From Cheilinus undulatus (Eukaryota; Chordata; Actinopteri; Labriformes; Labridae): DNA of 64,000 nucleotides. Of this stretch, positions 38,901-49,900 are shown in pieces (position 1 is the stretch's first letter; the number at the start of each line of letters is the position of its first letter). The notes under the pieces were generated by a model. It made no database searches. It was given only the letters and a program-made list of their open reading frames with translations, and was not told the DNA's origin. Location: the NCBI RefSeq assembly GCF_018320785.1, contig NC_054872.1, forward strand, positions 40,350,551-40,414,550, read 5' to 3'. The position numbers and the translations under genes are program-made.

Positions 38901-41900
38901 TAACCATCATATTTGTAAACTTTTGACAGCGTGAAGGAGTTTATAATTAAATAAAGACAATGCTAAATATTTGGGTCACTTTAATGTTTGTTTTGCATGT
39001 TTAATGTCGCTCTTGTGGGAAGATTGCATTGTATGTCAAAGCTCTTCATTATGAGAATTCAGAACCTTCAGCCAGAGTTAAACTGAAATATGAAGGTGGA
39101 GTGGAGACAGGATGAGGCTTTGACACATGGTGCATGTAGGTTTTCAACAGAACAGTTCAGCTGAGTTCTTGATAAAAATAGCAAACAACACTATCAGTTT
39201 AATAAACCATTTTCACTTTTAGACTGTCTCCAGACCGTTGCTAGCAACTTGTGGCAATTAAAACAACAAATGAAGCAAAGTTCAGTACCAGGGCCTTCTA
39301 CTTTTCTTCTCATTATCTAAACAGACAACTCTATAGTTGGATTAGTGCTAGAATCATAGAGTTTAAATTTCAACTCTCTTAGCAGCAACTCTCTTAAAAT
39401 CAGTGTGAGATTCTCAGATTTAATTTCTGTCACTGAGATCAAGAAAACATGCTGTCTACAGAGTTAAATGGAGTGTTTTTAAAGTTTTTGTTAAACTAGT
39501 AAAGCCGGTTTGTCTTTGTGCCTCGGGCATTATTTCATCTCTGCATGTCAGATCAAGCAGCACATGCCATGAAGAAAAGACAACAACAGCTGAACTGACA
39601 GACCACAATGAGAAAACATTATTAAGTTTGTCATTGATGAGGAAATTTGTGCATAGTCTAATTTTGTGGTAAACAGGCAGCTGCAGAATAGAAAGTTTAA
39701 GGTATTCAGCCATGCTTAAAAGAAAACCAGTGGCATATACAGGAAAGGAGAGAAATACAAGAAGAGTATGTAGCCTACCTAACCTGCAGAGTTTATGTTG
39801 CTTTGAGCTTTTTCTCAAGAACAGGAAGTTTGACAACAGGGATGTGATCCAAATGAGTAATTGCTGCTGCTTTATTTTATGCTTTGCACATTCAAATTTT
39901 GATCTTAAGTGGAGATTCTTTTGTATTTTAGAAGCTTAACTAAACATTCTAACTTTTTAACAAAGAAAAACATTTCAAAAAGCACAGTACCTGAATAACC
40001 TCGAGCAGTGGGCCGTTTTACTTCAAAGTACATTTCAATTGTGTACTAGAGAGCTCAAGCTATTTATCTCATCATCTTTGGATAAAAAGGCTTTTTTTTC
40101 TCATGATAATGTGATAATTTCTTGGCCTCACTAGAAAGCAGTCAGTATTTACATATTGTCACAGGAAAGTGAGTTAACTATAATGTATGCATGGATTTCC
40201 TCACAGGTTTTCTGCAATAATGCACTTTTTAAACATACTTGATTTGTCCTGTCTCTTTCTTTAGTCTTTTGTCACAGATGTGCCAAACTGCAACATCTCA
40301 TTCAATGCTGTGGTTTTGAACAATTTTGAAAATTTAAGTTGAGATTTCTCCAGAAAGAGGTTGTGGTAGGTCCAAAGTAGAGATGAAATGGTTACGGGTA
40401 TTAACGATGATCAAATTTCCCCAGAGTTATCATAACATTCTTATCTTTAAGTATCATGATAACTGTTAGTGATGACCGTGCTTTAGTATCACAGAAAATA
40501 ACCTCCAGACAGCATGCTTGGTATTCACTGAGGTGACTGGGGAGAACCAATCATGGGTCAACAGAAGAGATGTCAAAGAGAAGGAGACATTCCTGTGCCT
40601 CCTCTCTCGCCTGCCTGTGTTACTCACTGTCACTGTCTGCCAGAGTTCAGGGACACAGGCAAGAGGCCTAAAGCGGACAAAGTCTAATCAAAACACATCA
40701 GCATCATTAATCAAATTCAACCAAAATGTAGTACCTAGCCTATCTTTGACTGACGGCTTGACAAAAAAAAAAAAAAAAACTCAGACTGTAGGAGGAGCAT
40801 ACGCTCACTGGCCATAAGTTAATAAACTAGCATAGAAACAAGTGCAAATTTGGTTGTAGAAATTATTTCATGACAAGGTCCAAATGTAATTGTTAAAACG
40901 TGTGTAGCTGGCCAATAACAGCGCATGAACAAGCAGGTGTTGATAAACATGAATCTGAAAACAACTGTGATCAAGTAACAGGCCCCAGCCGCTCCCTCAC
41001 AGAGAAACGCAATACGGCAAAATACCTGAGACCAGAGAAGTGACAGAAATTAAATATTTAAAGATTTTAAGCCTAAAAAGTGGTATTAAATTGAATCTGG
41101 AACACCATGTCTTGAATAAAATACATCAGCTCTTAAGATGGGGGAGATAAAGGTGTTTTTTCGGCTATTTAAAGAAGCAGCATGCAAGCAGGAGGAGGCC
41201 AGCCTAAAATTTGTCCAGACAGAGAGGAGAGTGGCTACCATACCTCAGTTTCAGGTATTAGCAATGTAGGCTATTTTTTAGTGTCAGACCGTGTTATGCC
41301 GGTTTAAAACTGCAAAGGTAAACTGCTCTGTTCTGACTGTTCATGAGATTTGAAAATAAAACAAAAGAAGAATCTCCATAATTTATATTTCTAATCTGAA
41401 CAGATTTCTTGTCAAACATTTCAGTTGTAATTAGCTCTGTCAATATTATTATTATTATTGGCTTTAGAACATTACTGAACTACATAAAGTGGCTTGTACT
41501 ACCTTCCATAACCAGTAAGTCAATCTCAGGCAGGAGGTCAGTAGTATCTGACTTTCTCTCTGTGAAAGAAAGATAAAGCCACAATTACTTTAAAGTGCTG
41601 TTCATCTACGTTTTCAGCCTACAATTTTTAAAAAACGAAGTATTTGTTAGGGTTTGTGGGAAGTATTTTCCTAAACTGTACATTTGCCTGCTCATCAAGA
41701 TTTACCAATATGAGTAAGTGCTGTAAGCCTGAATACCCTCGGTTAATCAAGAGACAAAAGTGAAGAGAAGGAAAGCGAGAGGAGAGGACAAAACAAGGCC
41801 TAACCACATACGTTTCACAGGTTACTCACCAAGAACAATTAGCTCTGTGTAGTCTTCATTGTTTCCTGAAACGTCCGTGGGCGAGATCACAGAGCAGATG

Positions 41901-43904
41901 TACACACCACTGTCACCCCACGCTGTCTGCCCAAAGTGCAACTCAGCATCTTGAAGATAAGAAACAATCAGCAAATTGCAAAAAGTCAACAATCAAGTCT
42001 GCGCAGTAAAAGAAAATTTGTGAGTTTGTGTGAAATTAATGTTCGTTAACATAGCAAAGTATGGTAGGTAAACAAAATGTATTGCCTTAAGGCTTCAAAA
42101 AGAAAGTTTCTCAATCTTTCTGCTGTTTTCATGTTTCACACACCATCTGTGTATCCACATTCATTTTTTGAAGGCAAAATAAATCTAAGTTTTGTTTTTG
42201 TTTTTCACTGATATGGAAAAAAATCTGCTGTGTATTACTGATGCTAAATGCAACAAGAGTGTGTGTCTGTTTTCTGCAGCAGCACCACTGTCTGTGTTTG
42301 AAGATGCTATAAAATTAATGAATGAACTACGGTAAATGCTGCAAACCTCTGATGTCAGCTTGTCGAGGCAGGACTCGATTATTGGATGAGCTAACAGAGC
42401 TCAATAGTGCGGTGCTGGACAATTACAATTCCCTTTTATTTTCTACAGTGTGCATTTGATTGTAAACAATAGTTTCAGAAATACAGAGGTGGAAAAAAGT
42501 ACAAAACTACTGCACTCAAGTGAGAGAGCATTTACTTTAAAGTACTAGTGAAAGTACTAGCAGAGCTGTTTTAGATTATAGCTCTGGTGCTACAGCACAA
42601 GACAAAAAACTTGTAGCACATTTCATACTATCTATCTTAATCAAAATGTCAATTTTATTCTTGCCTAAAAAGATTATTATATATTAATTATAAATTATGT
42701 AGTTATGGCTGTGATATTTTAGCTTTAAAATGTAATGGAGCCATGTCCACATGCATACACAATTTCAAGTTTTAATATTATATAAAAAATTTTAAAAATG
42801 ACTGTTTTGTGTCTGTGTAAAATGTCCAGGTGGATTTTAAAATGTCATTTCAGAAACTCTAAATAAGACATCTTGAAACCAAATGAAAAATAGACTTGGA
42901 AACAGGGAAGAGAGTGGGGAGAGACATGGGGCAAAGGGCCACAGGCCGGATTTGAACCCGGGCCGCCCGCGCCATGGGTAACAGTGGACTTAGACAACAG
43001 CACTTGCAATATCAACAAAGATATATCTAATTTTATACAGAAACCATAAACTTGTCACACATACCAATTTTGTTGTAGCTAATGCAATGGTGCAACATAT
43101 ATGGTGCAGTGTACAGCCCTGACTAGTCTATAAATCTCCTCGAGTCAAAAGTAGATGATACAAAGTTTACTCAAAATACTAAGAACTGAGTAGCTACTTG
43201 ATCCCACTGGGACTTGTACAGTAAAATATGACGTTTCCTTGATGTGCAATAACAACAAGGGGATATGAATCTCCAACCAGGTTGTTTATTCAAAGGAGTG
43301 AATTAACCTAAAGTAAAATGTAAACATTGTTTTGGGATGAAATGTGGATTCCTTCTGCCTGTATGTGCTGCTGACCTTCATATGTTGTCAAAGCTCATCC
43401 ACTGGCTAGTTTCATTCTGTAGCCAAAAAGCTTGGATGTCCTTTTAGTAGTTTTTAATTCTGTACTTGATGCTTTTCAAAATGTAGTGAGGTACAATACT
43501 TCCCCCAAAATATATTTAAGTAAAATGCCTGATCTTATAAAAACTGTTGATGACAACAACACATGCCACCATAGTCTTTATGCAATCTCTATGTAAACTT
43601 GATATCTTTACTTTTACCTTCTTTCATTTTCATTTTCTAAAAGCCCAACTAGGAACAGGAAATGGAAACTAGTAAAAGCTATAATCTCTATATGTGAAAC
43701 ATCAGTTATTTTTAGCTTGTTTGTAACAGGCTGAAGTTTTACTATGTAATTTGCATTTTCCCTATCAAATAAACTTAATAAATAAATAAATAAATATAAA
43801 GCGATAAATGCACTACGATATAGGCTACAGCACATTTAAAAAGTATTCAGACCCTCCACACTTTTTTTTGTTACAGCCCAGCGCTACAGTTGGAAAAAAA
43901 AAAA

Positions 43905-43945
<41 letters not shown>

Positions 43946-46900
43946 TATTTATATATTCTCATTGGTCTACACTTAGTACCCCATCATGACAAAGAGAAAA
44001 TAGAATTTTGGAAAGTTTTGTCAATTCACCAAAAAAAAACAAAACAAAAAAAACCCCAGAAATATCTCAGGGGTGTATCTAGGGATTTTGAGCACCGAGA
44101 AAGAATATTACACAGGGCCCGCCTTAATCGGCTAGCTAACCAACAAATGCTTCATTTTCACAAATACCTATGCATGTAAATGGATTTTTGAACCACTATG
44201 AACAATATTCTTTACAATGTTTGAATTAAATTTACTTGCATTATTTAACAAAGCTGGACTACACTGTTTTGACATTTTTGAAGAGTAGGGGCCCCCAGTA
44301 TTTTATTTTACTCTGTTTGATACAAATTTCAGTCTATTGACCGATTCATTTAGTCTCTTTTGATTCAATAATGACACCAACAACTAAAAAAAAAAAAAAA
44401 AAAAAAAAACCTGGTATAACAGGCTTCTCAAGGGCCCCTCCATACTGTGGGCCGGGGTAATTAGTACTCTTTTCCCCTCTGTGCTACACGCATGTTTATA
44501 CCAAAGTGCTTAGTCAGGGTAGGGTTTTACTCTATTTGACACAAATTTCAGTCTGTTGACCGATTCATTTAGTCGCTTTTGATTCAATAATGACACTAAC
44601 AACTAGAGCTGTACTATATGGCCTAAAATTGATATCCTGATATATTTTTACTATATCCTGATAAATGATATATACCTATCGCAATACTTTGAAATGTCCT
44701 CTAGGTGTCTGAATAATGTTTAATTCAGCTTCAAATGACACTAGTTTGGTGATTAAAATAGACTGCTCTATTGGATTTTTAATAAAATTTTATGCAGAAA
44801 GGGCCAAAATCAATATAAATTCAAATTGAACACTCTCTTTTTTTTTAAAGAAAGGGCTTCATTCAAACTTTTACTAATAAATCAAAAATACATAAATCAT
44901 GAAATTCTCTGTATTTTACAGTGTATGGACAGTCCTGAAATATTTTCTGTGTTATGTTTACTATTGCTGACTATAAAATGATTATTTTCCTCATTAAGGG
45001 TGAAGCAAACCTACACAAAACTCACCAATCCTGCATGCAGCCGATGGCTAAAACCCTGCAGTCTAGTCCATCATTCAGGCTCACAGCTGTGATCATATTA
45101 GTCTGTTATATGTGCTGATGAACGCTGGACCAGTTTCTGACATGTTCATAACATGGGAGCATCTTTAGAGCTTATTTAAGAAGCTCTCTTGTGTGATCAT
45201 GGGGGGAAAAAGCTTGTCTGGAGGCAGGAACTTTTTAACTCTGCATAGTCGGTGTTTTGAGCTGTTAGGCTGAGATAAGGTTGTGAAGAAGTGGATCACA
45301 TTTGTCCGCTGCTGGGCCATCGTCTCTCTGACATGTATGCCTCTGGCAGAAAGTTTTTAGCACAATCCTTGGGCCCAGGAAAATCTCGTATTCTGGATGA
45401 AATGTCTTAATGAAATTTTTAGATCCTGGCTTTTCAACAACACTGGGCTCATGTCTTTAGCAACGTGTTGTGTTACTGCTTTTGGAGTCATCTTGCAGCG
45501 TATTTTAATTAATATTGCGTGAGTTCAACCTCTTCCTTTTTAAAGCTGAACAACTGGCAGATGACAAACCCAGCGCTGTTTCTCGTTGTCCGTCTCTGAA
45601 CACAGATAACTAGCAGTTAACTTGCCACGCTGCTCCGTTTACCTATAGTGTTTACCTCCTCTCTCCTCTGCTGATACAAAAACGCGCATTTGTGGAGGAA
45701 GGTTTTCTTGATGGGTATATAGTGTATACTCAATATATCGCCCACCCCACCCAGCTAAGAAAAAATAAAAACACAGTTTTCATTGCAGGCTCCTCAAGGG
45801 CCCTCCATACTGTGGACCAGGGTAATTAGTACCCTTTTCCCCCCTGTGCTACACCAATGGACATAAGCATTCAGACCATTTGCAGCAACACTTAAAATTT
45901 AGCTCAGGTGCCTTCCATTTCTCTCTGTCTTTGCTGAGATGTTTTTACACCTTGATTGGAGCCCAACTGTGGTATATAGTTGAACCAACACAAAACAAGC
46001 CTACATACTGCAGATCTTGTCTTGATTTTTTAATGTCATAGAAAACTTAGCCAAGATTCATCTATGTGAGGCTGTAACATTGCAAAATGGGCCAGGTTTT
46101 ATGCAAGTCATTGTATGATTAGTGTGGAGCAATGCTGATACACAGCTGTTTTAATATGTTTAAATATGTGTTGCAAAAACAGTTCCATTACAGCAACAAC
46201 AATTACAATAAAGCGTTACACAAACGAAGTTTTATGCAGCATGTGGTCGACACTTTCCTGTCAGATGATCCACTACTGGTTTCAGTCAGTACTAACAAAG
46301 AAAACCAGAAATGGGCATGCTGACTCACACAAGTTCCAAGAGAGAGACACATAACAGTTTCCTAACTAAACCTGTGACATTTTTCAGTCTATGTGAATGC
46401 AACTTTTTAAAATGTTGAACATTTTCGGTTTTCTTTACCAGCTGTATCTTAAAACAAGCAAACAACAACAGAAAAAAAAACATTTTGCATATTGTATATG
46501 TATTTTTGTCATTAAAACCCTACATTTAAGGAATTATTTTTAGGAGGAAATAAGGATGGCAGCTTCTCTGACATCTGTTAAAACTCAGCTAACACACTCA
46601 GTAGAGACCCATAGTCAGGGCAGTAGTTATTTGAGCAATCACTCTATTTTCAGCATTTTACCTCTATCTTAAGGATTAGAAATGAAACAATCATCATGGA
46701 CTAAATAGGGGACTTTCAGCTTCAAGAGTTTAACAAAAATATGATGTACTATTTATAAATTAGTCATTTTATTCAGAGTACAGCCATTATTAGGGGCTCA
46801 AAAATATTTGTTTATTAGCATAATTATGATTATAACATTAGCTATAAAAATGTGTACTAATTTCTTACCTTGTGCTAACATGATGACCTTTTTTTCAAAA

Positions 46901-49900
46901 TGATAAAGTAGTTGCACATACTTTATGCATTTTCACAGTTTCACTGTGAACCACTGTTTATTTAAATACTTAGATTTAGGGCTGTCGAGATTAATTGCAT
47001 TAATGACGGTTAACTATGAGCCACAATTATTGCATTCATTTTTTTGTAATGGAGATTAATCCCATTTTATTGCTGCTTTCCAAAAACACTGGTTAAGCCA
47101 GGTCAGCGTCTCCCTGCTGCTACAATGATATCAAGTAAGTCCACTACTGCTCCTTAATGTCACATTCTTCATTTAAAAAACTCACTGACAGCTCAGTGAA
47201 CAAGTCAAAAGGAAGCTGAATCTTGTATTATCAAACATTTACCTATTTACTGTTCACTTATTTCCTTTTCTGTCCATACGTTCCTTTTTCCATGGTTAAG
47301 TTCATATGAAAATCTTCAATCAAGCCAAAAGCAGGTCTGTATCAAAACAGGAAGTCAACTGCTGTTAGTTTAAGACGGTAGAAAAATCCAAGGGGGCACA
47401 AAACAGTTTATAATGCAAGATAGCGCATTTTTTTAAAATGCTATGCATAGGATGCATTTTATTGTGATTGACAACAGAAATCTTGAGATTATTCCGGATT
47501 AAAACATTTCAAAATTTTTGCAGCCCTACTTATGTTCCTTATTGCATTTTATCCATATTGCAAAAACAAAGGTCTGGCACATTGTCACCATTAACTATGG
47601 TATAACGGTACAGGTTTCAGATCTGCCACACCTGATCTAAACCTGACAGTTAAGATCCACAGTCAGACCCCCTCACTCTCTCTTTCAGGGTGTAGCATAC
47701 AGGTCTGAGTAGGAATAGCCTACAAAGATCACTGCTTTGTCTGTCAATAAAAGTTAAATATTAATCAGGACAACAGTAAAACCAGAATGAGGTCAATTCC
47801 TGCACAGCCATGTGTCACAGAATGGTCAGAGGTAATATTTAGAATGGTCACATCATGTGTTACAGATAATATTTAGATTTGCTTTTTACTGGATGGGTAC
47901 GAGTGCTCAATGTGGCCTTACTTCTTCAAATAATATTTCATTACTTGCACACACAGTCTTCAGCTGCAAATTTTAAACTGTTTCAGCACTATTTAAACTA
48001 TTATACTTAAACTTGATTAGTTCAACTGACTCGACATACTTGTTAAGAAATATTAAGAGGTAATAAGTATAACAGAGGTTTAAGTTTAGCCATGGCCAAG
48101 TTTGTGCTTTACAGATTATTTGCAATAAAGTGATCACAAATGTCTGTTGGGTCAGGTAGTTGGGGTTGGAATGAAAGGAATGATGGCAACAGAGGAAAAT
48201 TTGTACTTAACAGCTCCATATGGACCTGTACACTGTAGTTATCATCACAAAATTTCTATATCTATATATTTGTCTCTCTCTGCCTTAGTGACTAAAGAGT
48301 AGACAGGCCTTGTATCTTTTTATTATCATGGTGTACCTTATTCTAAAACACTTCTAACTCTTAATCACACACAAAAATACTATAACCATGTTATGAAGGT
48401 GTAGATTATGAAATAAATAATATTTAAATAGTACTGAGGCTCAGGCTTAAGAGCTTTCTGGTGCCCACCCACACTGTGGGCCCATGGTTCAGTTAAAGCA
48501 TAGTCCATGTAAATTTAGCTACAACAACCGTAACTTATTTTTAACCTAAATAATCGTCATTCTTATGAAAGCAACATAAATACAGATTTTATTAATTATT
48601 TCTTCAGTGAAATGTAGCCTGTTTAAAATTGTAAACCATTTATTTTTAAGACTGAGTTAGCCTTTTTGTAATATTCACAATGTGGATGAGCCAATAGAAC
48701 TAAACCATCTGGCTAGAAATATCAGGCTTCATAGCCTAGTAATGACCTACATACATCAGCATGCCGAGAAAGAGAAGAACAGAAACTGAGGCAACTTTCT
48801 ATGGAACATATGATCACAACAATGATCTGTTATGATTTTAAGCTCCAAACGGCTCATTCACTTGGATTGTCCACGGCCTGATCATTTCTGAGGGCTACCC
48901 TGCTGACCATGATGAAGAAAGAAAGACAAAAAGACAGAGGGAAAACAAACAAAAAAGCAGACAAACAACAAAGGCGGCATGTTTGTTTGTGTTTAAAAAA
49001 CTGGAAACATCTTTCCTTATCTAATTCAAATGGAAAACTAGAATTTATGGATTTGCAAAAGACACTGTCAATCCTCCCCTGTGAGATTAATGTGAAATGT
49101 GTAAAAGGCAGTTAGAAACTCTTGTGTCCTCAAACTGTATTTCAAGTGTAAAAGGGGCTCAAGGGATTAAAATGACATTCACACACATAGAAAAAGTCAA
49201 CTCACCATTCAGGATGCTGATCTGGCGACCCTGGTATTCCTTTCCGAGAGTGGTAGCAGTGCCTTGCTTGGAGGCCACTATACGCACCGTCCTCTGGCTG
49301 TCGGCACACTCAATGTTGGGGTCATAGTTGGGGTTGTTCTGGGATAAGATGTTCTCTGCGCTGCTGGGATTCAGTGCAGCCTGGATGGGGTCCCTGCAAT
49401 ATGATTTGTACTTCCATTGAACAACAGGAGGCTGGGTGGAACTTGTCTGGTAGGTACAGGTGAGTGTGACTGGCTGGAAGAGGATGACAATGTGTCTCTT
49501 TGTAGTGGTCTGGACTGAAATGGCCAGGATGGACTCTACAGAGAAAAAACAAAAAGTTATAACCTGGAGACACTGAGAATTAAACTACAATTATAACAAA
49601 TGTCATTCTGAAATGGTACTCAGATTTTGTGATATTGAGTAAGATTTTCAAATTAGTTTGAATTACCGATGTGGGTGTGGTACATAACAAACACTATTTC
49701 CCCACCGCTGGTATCACTGAGTGGGTGTGATGAGTCACCTCAGACATGCTCTCTGTTTCTGACCCTACCATTACAAGTGGGCTAATTACGGTCGATACGC
49801 ATACCTTGAATGCTGATGATGAATTTTCTTTACCTGGCTTGCATTTCACAATAAGACTCATTGTTTGGTCTTTTCAAAAGTCTTTGCTTTTCATAGGAAG

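Larger units (their letters stand above)
43838..46115. mobile_element. Tc1-like relic split by nested insertions
   Basis: AAGTATTCAGACCCTCCAC with TTGTTACAGCC at the left, then CCCATCATGACAAAGAG, and after the inserted block GACATAAGCATTCAGACC, CACTTAAAATTTAGCTCAGG and CTTGATTGGAGCC. These are successive parts of one common fish Tc1-type consensus, so 44068-45859 was inserted into it. A (TA)n expansion sits at about 43902-43950. Confidence 0.7.
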
